A stretch of 12,571 nt of DNA from Vampirovibrionales bacterium (lineage in GTDB: Bacteria > Cyanobacteriota > Vampirovibrionia > Vampirovibrionales > JAGQHJ01), in assembly GCA_025451145.1 (NCBI GenBank), contig JANWKX010000068.1:1-12571 (forward strand), written 5' to 3'. A model generated the notes under the pieces. The model worked only from the letters and a program-made list of their open reading frames with translations. It was not told the DNA's origin and did no database searches. Position numbers and translations under genes: made by a program. Below are positions 7,901 through 12,571 of the stretch, in pieces; the first letter of the stretch is position 1; each line of letters begins with the position of its first letter.

Positions 7901-9020
7901 CAGTTTGTTTTGGGAGTTTAATCGATTTACCCTGGAGAGCTTGGATTGTTGTAACAAGGTGGTGTCGGTTGATTCCAACACAGCCAATTGGGTCCAAACC
8001 GTTAAATACAATGCCTCCCATAAAATGAAAGTGATTCCCAACTACGTGGATCTGGATACCTTTTATCCACGCCTGGGGTATGACACGCCTCGCAAGGAGT
8101 GTGTCATCCTATACCCAAGACGGCTTTATGAGGCACGGGGTCTTTACCTGGTTTTAGAGATGATGGATGACATCCTTGAGCGTTTCCCGAAGGTCTCTTT
8201 TCATTTCGTCGGTAAAGGCTTCGACGAAGACACGCAACATGTGGTTAAAAAACAAGAACAATGGGGTAAACGGGTTAAGTGGGATTCCTACCCGCCTGAA
8301 GAAATGCATTTGGCCTATCAAGATGCCGACATTGCCCTGATTCCCACATTGTACAGTGAGGGAACCAGCCTCTCATGCCTGGAGGCCATGGCCAGCGGGA
8401 ATGCTGTGATTGCCACCAGAGTTGGAGGATTATCAGACCTGGTCTTGGATAATTACAATGGCTTGATGATTGAACCCAATGCCGAAGCCCTTAAATCAGC
8501 CATTGAAGATTTATTGACCCACCCGGATCGTCTTCAAGCTTTTAAGCGAAAAGGGGTTGAAGTTGCCAAGGCGTTTTCAAAAGAGCAATGGCAGCAAAAG
8601 TGGATAGAAGTGATTCGGGAGAATGTTCGGACGGCGCCTCAATCGACTAAATCGCCATCCCTACTGGTGGAAATTTATCTAAAAGATCTGCCTGCCCGGG
8701 AAAATCGCCATTATCTGGGTTATCTGGTAACTTCTTTGTTGAGGCAAGGGCATTTAGTTTATATCCGGGTTCAAAACCATACCCAACCTCTTTATCAGCG
8801 AATTGGGCGATTACAATGGTTGAATTGGAGTGAATCCAGTCTGTCACAGGCAGATCTCATCCTGGTAGACGAGCAGCTTGAGGGGAAACTCTCTGTGAAA
8901 GATCACCTGGTGTTATCGACCAGTTGGTTGGAATCGCTTTATGCCTCTCAGTTTGAAGGAAACCCCGCACAGGCCTTTGGATTACCGATTGCAGAAGCCC
9001 TTGCGCTGGATAAAGCCTGA
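4950..9020 (+). CDS. Giant multi-module glycosyltransferase (GT-B fold, GT4-like)
   Basis: Likely transfers sugars from nucleotide donors to surface glycans, at the cytoplasmic side of the membrane (family inference). I choose GTG at 4950 over TTG at 4947 because AAAGGA ends 7 bases before the GTG; this gives 1356 residues. Module 1 (about 7-380) has the GGAE loop at 17-20 and a VIGAG strand, but only the second Glu of E-x7-E (E291; position -8 is Phe). A basic linker (about 430-490) follows. Module 2 (about 510-830) shows Rossmann-like hydrophobic strands (FIVLFPND, PIVLMIEN, QIIYLTD) without GT motifs, so it is degenerate or unrecognised. Module 3 (about 855-1225) is a canonical GT4: SGGAE 873-877, NYVDLDTFYP, HFVGKG, and E1137-x7-E1145 (EGTSLSCLEAMASG). 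A tail (1236-1356) looks like a truncated further module ending in AFGLPIAEALALDKA. There is no signal peptide or clear transmembrane helix. It is a single-gene unit; acceptor and sugar cannot be told. Confidence 0.92.
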   Translation: MGQVQSVTFFYPSRVIGGAEFQFIRLSRYLQTVLGVKVYYVDYLDGFARQQLAGEPIEFITYEDNQRLTLDYDTHVVTPLSCIFKIQDDLALSSQTKIMFWSLHPINLFCNIPYYHYILKKPYPEIKKFLRWFYPGDCKTIRQALQVLHNHHSIVFMDYLNYAVNDILFDLDWKAPHYIQIPVVQPKTLAPHFNRIHPQEINIAWLGNIVDEKVYPLLKIIEDAVAFSNTYNQKIRIHVIGAGHRDQEIRDYLPPRLVDIKMLGKIIQEDLDDYLANHVDILFAMGPSALEGAKLSIPTIALDFSFNPMPKDYQYNWLYEMPDFALGMDIELKNCAFEPHSFENLIAEIYNNNQKQAFGERCYQYYSKNHTIEIVSGVLLETLEKIHFSYADLLMTGIYNVHFHREPEGPLLELKNAALGYLTRPEKGELMRRFVYISLKAAFQKWLSGQKRNILKLKLAITKRMYHSPVHLLPTLRLAKNISRYQRNLQPKFSYQEYLRIKKELLCEQPKFIVLFPNDILLSANNHLLKLLVQLTEQQFLCVTFHTDPQKGYYYSILKNMVSICLHEEISDLFESYPKIVVANGLKKPGPYEHNLHGAKLWVHLDQMPPPLQHSEQVDLIEQAHIFTISEPYPELKRFLHQSQCLSHAIVLNAPDAFESLMDKINHLDQLSSILSAYHRHPQKPIVLMIENPLTAENTRLLYFLKELASHGYLCFHCKLSQGPQSIWQIQENLWLLNQFEPLKNALAGEQIIYLTDSISLELIESLKESLINPYVWVDLTSGVQLNNLLQNSLLLNQTNFLTLPDYLETISHDQLPVFSLPLADSEFNLQAVEEKLLQDPYFWSLYGDLNLYQAIAVKTTTFLDYEGKNFYSGGAERYLLDLNDIAQALGYRFLVYQYGHTSWTRRYGRVEVCSLSDDALSLDHLSTDNIRQLSQLFYHMAHEKVALGLYSSFLHAWPQAVEPNIGISHGVGWDDPRSHFNDGSLFWEFNRFTLESLDCCNKVVSVDSNTANWVQTVKYNASHKMKVIPNYVDLDTFYPRLGYDTPRKECVILYPRRLYEARGLYLVLEMMDDILERFPKVSFHFVGKGFDEDTQHVVKKQEQWGKRVKWDSYPPEEMHLAYQDADIALIPTLYSEGTSLSCLEAMASGNAVIATRVGGLSDLVLDNYNGLMIEPNAEALKSAIEDLLTHPDRLQAFKRKGVEVAKAFSKEQWQQKWIEVIRENVRTAPQSTKSPSLLVEIYLKDLPARENRHYLGYLVTSLLRQGHLVYIRVQNHTQPLYQRIGRLQWLNWSESSLSQADLILVDEQLEGKLSVKDHLVLSTSWLESLYASQFEGNPAQAFGLPIAEALALDKA

Positions 9021-9022
9021 CC

Positions 9023-9070
9023 CGTTAGGTGGTTTGGTAAAGCCCGCTAAGATCCTAACGAGTCGATTTT
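9023..9070 (+). terminator. Possible terminator after the glycosyltransferase gene
   Basis: CGTTAGG (9023-9029) and CCTAACG (9054-9060) form a perfect 7-bp inverted repeat immediately after the stop codon, followed by a weak T-tract (ATTTT, 9066-9070). The 24-nt loop is long and the T-tract short and offset, so the call is tentative. Confidence 0.35.
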
Positions 9071-9089
9071 CTGGCATCCTTAACAATTC

Positions 9090-9119
9090 TTGTGTATTTT
9101 AGATCTCTTGTGATATTTT
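9090..9119 (+). promoter_or_regulatory. Candidate promoter of the 95-residue protein gene
   Basis: TTGTGT (9090-9095) and TATTTT (9114-9119) are 18 bp apart; transcription would begin near 9126, just ahead of the ribosome site GGAG at 9139-9142. Both hexamers are imperfect. Confidence 0.35.
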
Positions 9120-9150
9120 CATAAAGATTTTAAAAGTTGGAGTTGTTGAG

Positions 9151-9438
9151 ATGAAATTGTTAAACGTTGGTCCTTCCGTGGTGTTAAAACCTGCTGTTCG
9201 TTTTGCAGCCGATGATGCAGATCCCAATGCTGAGATTAGAGCCAATCGTGAAAAACCCGCATATTGGTATGAGCGGGGAAACGATAATCTTTTCAGCGCG
9301 CGTGATACCTTAAACCAAGCCCTTGATCCAGCCACCGGATACAACAGGATGGATCTGCTGATGCAGGCTCAACGGGAAATTGGCTATGCTATTCATGCTC
9401 AAGGCCGATTAGATCAACTTGTGGCTGCTCAGAAATAG
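9151..9438 (+). CDS. Small unknown 95-residue protein
   Basis: I do not recognise this protein. The ATG is preceded by TTGGAG, with eight bases between GGAG and the start, and the gene is closed by a strong intrinsic terminator, so it is a genuine self-contained unit. The N terminus (MKLLNVGPSVVLKPAVRFAADD) is hydrophobic/basic and holds AVRFA at 15-19; a charged segment (DADPNAEIRANREKPAYWYERGNDN, about 22-46) follows. The rest (about 47-93) looks like two or three amphipathic helices: LFSARDTLNQALDPATGYNRMDLLMQAQREIGYAIHAQGRLDQLVAAQ. The helical C-terminal half resembles a TPR-like or helical-hairpin element but is too short to assign. There is no Cys and no catalytic motif. It is probably cytosolic unless the N-terminal segment is a targeting signal. 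Confidence 0.85.
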   Translation: MKLLNVGPSVVLKPAVRFAADDADPNAEIRANREKPAYWYERGNDNLFSARDTLNQALDPATGYNRMDLLMQAQREIGYAIHAQGRLDQLVAAQK

Positions 9439-9482
9439 GCTTAATTAAAGTCATTCAAGGTATTTTGAAACCTTAACATGCA

Positions 9483-9514
9483 AACGAGGCTGTAAAATTA
9501 CAACCTCGTTTTTT
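9483..9514 (+). terminator. Intrinsic (rho-independent) terminator
   Basis: AACGAGG-c-TGTA pairs with TACA-a-CCTCGTT (one C:A mismatch) and runs straight into six T residues. It lies about 45 bp after the stop of the 95-residue protein gene. On the minus strand the T-run is only three bases, so it would be at best a poor terminator for the convergent gene that ends at 9538. Confidence 0.88.
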
Positions 9515-9537
9515 GGCTATTCAGTTCACTCAGCGCG

Positions 9538-10890
9538 TTACATGAGACTGGTGACTGCTTGTGGGTTGACTTGGGTCGGATCCTGGAATCGAGGATCCTG
9601 CCAACCTGCAGTCGTCTCGCCTGGTGCAAAGCCACCCATCGGTGAACCGGATGGAAGACCTGGATAAGCCCCGGCCATCCCCGGATACATACCGGGATAT
9701 CCGCCATAACCGCCGTACCCGCCATATTCACTGGCCATTACGTAGTTGGGATCAACAGCCATATGGGAATCCATGCGCCCTTCCAACCAGATTGGTGAAG
9801 TGGCAAGGGCCAACCGAGGTAAGGTACGATCAAGTATTCCTGGAATACTTGAAGTGCCTGTGCTTCCAGCAGAACCAGCTCGTTGAAAGAACCCAGCTAC
9901 CCTTGGAAACTTGGTAGCAAACCATCCACCACCCGTCGGGGGCACTGGAGGAGCACCAGTAGGAGGAGCCGCTGGAGCGCCAAGTCTACTAAAAGCTCCT
10001 CCAAATTTACTGGATAGTTGATCAAAGGTGCCTTTAAATGCGGTAGGAGCGTAATCACGAAGCATGCCAAAGTTAGCTCTTACATAATCCATTGCGCCTG
10101 AAGGTGTGAATATTCTCAATGGACTATCAGCTATGCTTCTAGCAAGACCTGCATCCTTTGTTAGATTTGCAGCTAATGTTGCATCTGATGTTGTAGCGGC
10201 AGCACCTGTTGCTGCATCTGACAAAGCACCCATTCCTGTAGCTGCACCAACTACCGCTAGGCCGGTCGCAGTGGTGGCTTCCCCTACGTGGTAGCCATCC
10301 TCTTCAAAGGCATACAGATTGCCGGACATTAAATCCGATGCTGAAGTCCCAGCCTGTTGGATAAGATTGGGTACTGTAGCAGCCAGACCGTATGCCCCTA
10401 AACCGGCCAGAACAAAAGGCCCAAGGGGAGTAAACAAGCTACCAACAGCCAAAGCGCCAAGACCAACACTGGTGATGGCTTTGCCCAAGTCAAAGTTACC
10501 ATTAGGATCGGTCACCATGCTCTTAAGACCATTAAACACATCTTTCACAAAGCCCCCGGTTGCGCCTAACACCGCGTTCTTGGCGAAGGTGCCAAGAGCG
10601 CCCAATAATCCACCATTATTAGGATTTGACGGGTTTTGAACGTCCGGATGAATGGCAACGCCCATTTGAGAATCTTGTTGATTTCTCATATAGGCGGCCA
10701 TGTCTCTGGGCCTCATGCCATATCCATAGCCGTAGCCGTATGGACTGGATGTGTTTGAGAAATTGATCGGTGCGTATGGTGAAACCCCCTCCGACGTGTT
10801 TGCGCCGGGGACTGGGGGCATGCCCATGAAGGGAAAGGGTGGTGGATACCCCATACCTCCGTTTGATGCTCCGCTTGCGACGACTGTCAT
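9538..10890 (-). CDS. Gly/Pro/Tyr-rich protein with hydrophobic glycine-zipper-like core, unknown function
   Basis: I do not recognise this 450-residue protein. The ATG has an ideal GGGAGG eight bases upstream. Four zones are visible. (1) 1-60: Gly/Pro-rich, with FPFMGMPPVPG and a YG repeat (YGYGYGYG, 51-58). (2) About 93-235: Gly/Ala-rich hydrophobic segments with small-residue spacing (GLLGALGTFAKNAVLGATGGF; AITSVGLGALAVGSLFTPLGPFVLAGLGAYGLAATV at 138-173; ATGLAVVGAATGMGALSDAATGAAA), compatible with membrane insertion. (3) About 236-385: mixed, with a Pro-rich strip (APAAPPTGAPPVPPTGGG, 305-322). (4) 388-425: GGYGGYGGYPGMYPGM and related repeats, ending in a polar tail. There is no signal peptide, Cys or enzyme motif. 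The composition suggests a membrane-associated, adhesive or scaffold protein; this is inference. Plus-strand reading frames opposite it are compositional shadows. Confidence 0.85.
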   Translation of the reverse strand: MTVVASGASNGGMGYPPPFPFMGMPPVPGANTSEGVSPYAPINFSNTSSPYGYGYGYGMRPRDMAAYMRNQQDSQMGVAIHPDVQNPSNPNNGGLLGALGTFAKNAVLGATGGFVKDVFNGLKSMVTDPNGNFDLGKAITSVGLGALAVGSLFTPLGPFVLAGLGAYGLAATVPNLIQQAGTSASDLMSGNLYAFEEDGYHVGEATTATGLAVVGAATGMGALSDAATGAAATTSDATLAANLTKDAGLARSIADSPLRIFTPSGAMDYVRANFGMLRDYAPTAFKGTFDQLSSKFGGAFSRLGAPAAPPTGAPPVPPTGGGWFATKFPRVAGFFQRAGSAGSTGTSSIPGILDRTLPRLALATSPIWLEGRMDSHMAVDPNYVMASEYGGYGGYGGYPGMYPGMAGAYPGLPSGSPMGGFAPGETTAGWQDPRFQDPTQVNPQAVTSLM

Positions 10891-10898
10891 TACTTATA

Positions 10899-10904
10899 CC
10901 TCCC
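10899..10904 (-). promoter_or_regulatory. Strong ribosome binding site of the Gly/Tyr-rich protein
   Basis: ACCTCCC on the plus strand reads GGGAGGT on the minus strand, eight bases before the ATG at 10890. It decides this start over an overlapping minus-strand frame. Confidence 0.8.
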
Positions 10905-10980
10905 GAATGCCTACGTCCCAGCCTGCTAAATGGCCTGAAGACTGTAATTGTTGTAAAAACCCCATACCAAAAGAGAATGG

Positions 10981-11017
10981 CAGCAGGATACGCCAATTAA
11001 AGGTCGGTATCCTGCTG
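10981..11017 (-). repeat. 11-bp perfect inverted repeat in the upstream region of the Gly/Tyr-rich gene
   Basis: CAGCAGGATAC (10981-10991) and GTATCCTGCTG (11007-11017) are perfect reverse complements around a 15-base loop, about 90 bp before the start codon. There is no adjacent T-run, so it is more likely a leader stem or a protein-binding site than a terminator. If the promoter lies further upstream in the AT-rich tract, this stem would be part of a long 5' leader. Confidence 0.6.
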
Positions 11018-11260
11018 ATAAAAGGGAGGCGTTAGAAGGCGCCCACTTTTATCATCATGAGAATGAATTTAACCATGCCTGATGTCCCCCTGTTGTGGGT
11101 CAATGAACCCCTTCATTAACCCGTTTTTCGGTTAATCGAATAAAATATTAGTATATATGTATATAAAAACATCATTAGTGACATTTTGTGCGGTTATATT
11201 AACAAACGTAACAAACCCACACGCATCCGAGATGGCTAAGGCGGAACAAAAAAGCAACCC
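11018..11260. other. Non-coding stretch with overlapping hairpins and AT-rich tract
   Basis: I see no gene here. Two hairpins compete for the same bases: GGGT-c-AATGAA / TTCATT-a-ACCC (11097-11122, CCCC loop) and ATTAACC(c)G / CGGTTAAT (11115-11136, TTTTT loop). An AT-rich tract follows (about 11137-11205) and contains TATACT on the minus strand (11150-11155), which could serve as a -10 for the Gly/Tyr-rich gene, but I find no good -35. From about 11215 the composition turns GC-richer. Confidence 0.5.
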
Positions 11261-11426
11261 TTGATGAGCGGCGTAGGCCGTTTTGGGCGAAGCGCAAATT
11301 TAGGCCTCTCAAATCGAACTCAGGAAACGAGAATCAAAGCGAATCTTAGGGATGCAGTAGGGGAGATTGAGGGCGTTGCCCTCAAGGGGGGATTCAAAGG
11401 TTATCTCCATCATGCTATGCATGATG
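11261..11426. repeat. Hairpin-dense segment, likely part of a dispersed repeat element
   Basis: This segment holds several short perfect stems: CGGC-GTAG-GCCG (near 11269-11280), GAGGGC-GTT-GCCCTC (near 11368-11382) and the 11-bp stem CTCCATCATGC-TAT-GCATGATGGAG (11405-11429), which runs into the 94-bp repeat. A 71-codon frame from a TTG at 11261 crosses all of these and the repeat, which argues against it being a gene. I read the segment as structured repeat DNA or a non-coding RNA of unknown kind, continuous with the next feature. Confidence 0.5.
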
Positions 11427-11520
11427 GAGCCTCTGAATTATCTGGGGACCCAAATTACTCTGTAATTTGGGCTTAGACCCCCTTGCTGGGGGCTTGGGGG
11501 ACAGCGTCCCCCAGAAGAAT
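11427..11520 (+). repeat. 94-bp palindrome-rich repeat, left copy
   Basis: This sequence recurs in inverted orientation at 12478-12571 with three differences in 94 bp. It contains three successive stems: CCCAAATTAC-TCT-GTAATTTGGG (11449-11471), CCCCC-TTGCT-GGGGG (11478-11492) and TGGGGGAC-AGC-GTCCCCCA (11495-11513). The size, nested palindromes and non-coding position fit a REP/MITE-like dispersed element; no transposase is nearby. Confidence 0.9.
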
Positions 11521-11720
11521 CTATTTTAGCATCGCTGCATACCTTTAAGCTATCTTGTGTAAGCCTTAAAGGCCGGAAACTCCCCTGGTCTAAAGATACG
11601 GCACCACAGAAAATCTAAGGGGATGAGTAAGCAATTCATTTCAAAATTCCTCTGCCCATAGGTTGAGCATGGCGATAAAAACCACCACACTGAATACACG
11701 ATAACGGGATCAAGGTCACG
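11521..11720. other. Non-coding spacer before the YkgJ-type gene
   Basis: No gene is visible. An 8-bp inverted repeat, CCTTTAAG (11542-11549) with CTTAAAGG (11565-11572), lies near its left side. A convincing promoter for the downstream gene cannot be pointed to; TTGAGC near 11663 lacks a good -10 partner. Confidence 0.4.
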
Positions 11721-12323
11721 ATGTTTAACAGCCCAATGACACCCAATAACGCGGATATGGATCAAACCGATTCCCGGCCGGATCTGTGTCATAAATGCGG
11801 CAAATGCTGCAAGTCGGCAACAACCTTTCATCCTTATCGCAAGCTTCAGGAAATGGCTGAAGCAGGAGAAGAGGAAGCTATTGCATTTTTAAGCGTCTTT
11901 AAACCCTTTGCCTCCATTGAAGAGGCACGCAAGGCTGTTCCTGAACAAGTGGAGCAGGTCCTCAAAGTCGTGGCGGAACGAAATGATATGTCCGTTGAGG
12001 ATGTGACCTTTTATTATTGCCCCTATGTGACGGAAGACGGTATTTGTTCCATCTATGAACGACGCCCCAGATGTTGCCGTGATGCCCCCTATAACGGATG
12101 GGCGGCTATGCCGCCAGGCTGTGGGTATGAAGGATGGCAATTCCGCCAGCGTGAGGCCCATAAATCGACCATTCGTAAACTCAAAGAGGTCCAGTTCCAG
12201 ATGGAAAACCTGTCTGATGACGGGATTCATGTGCCCAGTCGAAAGATGACCCTGGAGCAGCTTCGGGCGTCAGTGTCCGAGGCCATGGAACCATGGTTAA
12301 AATTCGGATCATCCCAATGGTGA
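11721..12323 (+). CDS. YkgJ-family cysteine-cluster protein (putative zinc/iron-binding)
   Basis: Small cytosolic protein of the CxxCxxCC family, annotated by the family as putative zinc- or iron-chelating; the molecular role is not established. Seen here: C23-x2-C26-x2-C29-C30 (LCHKCGKCCK), then C100 (YYCPY), C109 (DGICSIYERRPRCCR), C118, C119 and C134, nine cysteines in all, in the usual order of the family. The IYERRP.CCR block is a typical second half-site. The middle (about 40-97) is helical and charged, and the C terminus (about 135-200) has no cysteines. The ATG at 11721 is the first start after an in-frame stop (TGA, 11691-11693); the ribosome site is weak (AAGG, five bases before). 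The gene is alone between two inverted 94-bp repeats, which suggests it can be moved or inverted with them. Confidence 0.9.
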   Translation: MFNSPMTPNNADMDQTDSRPDLCHKCGKCCKSATTFHPYRKLQEMAEAGEEEAIAFLSVFKPFASIEEARKAVPEQVEQVLKVVAERNDMSVEDVTFYYCPYVTEDGICSIYERRPRCCRDAPYNGWAAMPPGCGYEGWQFRQREAHKSTIRKLKEVQFQMENLSDDGIHVPSRKMTLEQLRASVSEAMEPWLKFGSSQW

Positions 12324-12358
12324 AAAGGATTTTTCTTAGCAAGGGATTGTCGATTCTG

Positions 12359-12379
12359 CCAAGCGGGTTGGTCTTTTTC
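12359..12379 (+). terminator. Weak terminator-like site after the YkgJ-type gene
   Basis: CCAA ... TTGG with a short GC-containing loop is followed by TCTTTTT. The stem is only about four pairs, so support is poor; it is the only T-tract of note after the gene. Confidence 0.2.
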
Positions 12380-12383
12380 ATCT

Positions 12384-12422
12384 CTTGGGAACGCTGTCCC
12401 GAAACCCCAGCAAAGAGGATCT
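12384..12422 (-). repeat. Degenerate partial copy of the 94-bp repeat
   Basis: CTTGGGAACGCTGTCCC, the AAACCCCAGCAAAGAGGATCT that follows, and the preceding TTCATCT align with the outer end of the right copy (12478-12523), with substitutions and small indels, at roughly three quarters identity by eye. It has the same orientation as the right copy and lacks the inner CCCAAATTAC stem. Confidence 0.6.
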
Positions 12423-12477
12423 CCGATTTCCCTTTGAGCCCACTGAGGGTAATGTCCTTAAACAGCTTTTATTTTTT

Positions 12478-12571
12478 ATTCATCTGGGGGACACTGTCCC
12501 CCAACCCCCCAGCAAGGGGGTCTAAGCCCAAATTACAGAGTAATTTGGGTCCCCAGATAATTCAGAGGCTC
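12478..12571 (-). repeat. 94-bp palindrome-rich repeat, right inverted copy (cut by window edge)
   Basis: Reverse complement of 11427-11520 with three differences: one in the outer ATTC(A/T)TCT, one in the loop of the outer stem and one in the G-run. The match runs to the last base of the window, so the copy probably continues beyond it into the equivalent of 11261-11426. Confidence 0.9.

Noticed and set aside
8990..9115. Frameshift that would extend the glycosyltransferase past its stop
   Set aside because: A one-base shift gives LDKPDPLGGLVKPAKIL..., which does not resemble the sequence that follows the E-x7-E motif in GT-B enzymes and soon stops.
10319..10639. 106-codon plus-strand frame opposite the Gly/Tyr-rich gene
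   Set aside because: Its Pro/Ala/Lys composition is the expected shadow of Gly/Ala-rich coding on the other strand, and it has no ribosome site.
10619..10996. 125-codon minus-strand frame overlapping the start of the Gly/Tyr-rich gene
   Set aside because: It overlaps the better supported gene in another frame, has an Arg/Ser-rich composition typical of a shifted frame, and the GGGAGG site serves the 10890 ATG.
11057..11119. 20-codon frame (MRMNLTMPDVPLLWVNEPLH)
   Set aside because: A GGGAGG lies too far upstream (about 30 bases) and the frame runs into the overlapping hairpins; a leader peptide is possible but unsupported.
11261..11476. 71-codon plus-strand reading frame
   Set aside because: It starts with TTG without a ribosome site, crosses several hairpins and ends within the 94-bp repeat, so it is best explained as repeat DNA read by chance.
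11405..11520. Strong terminators formed by the GC-rich stems of the repeat
   Set aside because: None of the stems is followed by a T-run on either strand.
11550..11831. 93-codon minus-strand frame overlapping the YkgJ-type gene start
   Set aside because: It overlaps a gene with clear family motifs and has a Trp/Arg-rich, unstructured composition.
11427..12571. CRISPR-like repeats
   Set aside because: There are only two intact copies plus one fragment, in inverted orientation, separated by a gene; there are no regular spacers and no cas genes.

Overview
The window reads as an accessory stretch of a bacterial chromosome with moderate GC and no rRNA, tRNA, CRISPR array, transposase or phage gene. 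I think the host is a relative of the Cyanobacteria, most likely a non-photosynthetic Vampirovibrionia/Melainabacteria lineage. The reasons are a histidine kinase whose GAF domain resembles cyanobacterial phytochrome-type GAFs, and two unknown proteins that carry a short LRFG / VRFA motif near the N terminus, which I recall as common in those genomes. This assignment is an inference from memory and should be treated as tentative.

Layout. 3-1655 (+): 3' part of a leucyl-aminopeptidase-type (M17) metallopeptidase whose start lies outside the window. 1690-2676 (-): unknown 328-residue protein, convergent with the peptidase. 2808-4691 (-): orphan hybrid sensor (PAS-GAF-HisKA-HATPase) without a neighbouring response regulator. 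4692-4949: divergent control region with palindromes, a hairpin and a plausible extended -10 promoter. 4950-9020 (+): a very large protein built of several glycosyltransferase GT-B modules, only one of which keeps the full E-x7-E donor-site motif. 9151-9438 (+): small unknown protein in a self-contained unit with its own ribosome site and a strong terminator. 9538-10890 (-): Gly/Pro/Tyr-rich 450-residue protein of unknown function, with an inverted repeat in its upstream region. 10891-11260: non-coding, partly AT-rich, with overlapping hairpins. 11261-11520: a chain of hairpins ending in a 94-bp repeat. 11721-12323 (+): CxxCxxCC (YkgJ-type) metal-cluster protein. 12384-12422: decayed fragment of the repeat. 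12478-12571: near-identical inverted copy of the 94-bp repeat, cut by the window edge.

The genes do not form one operon or a recognisable pathway: orientation alternates and most genes have their own spacing and signals. The likely surface-related part is the glycosyltransferase and perhaps the Gly/Tyr-rich protein. The most unusual structural signal is the pair of 94-bp, hairpin-dense inverted repeats that bracket the YkgJ-type gene, together with a third degraded piece of the same element. This looks like a dispersed palindromic element, or a small gene cassette bounded by such elements, and could allow inversion of the enclosed gene.
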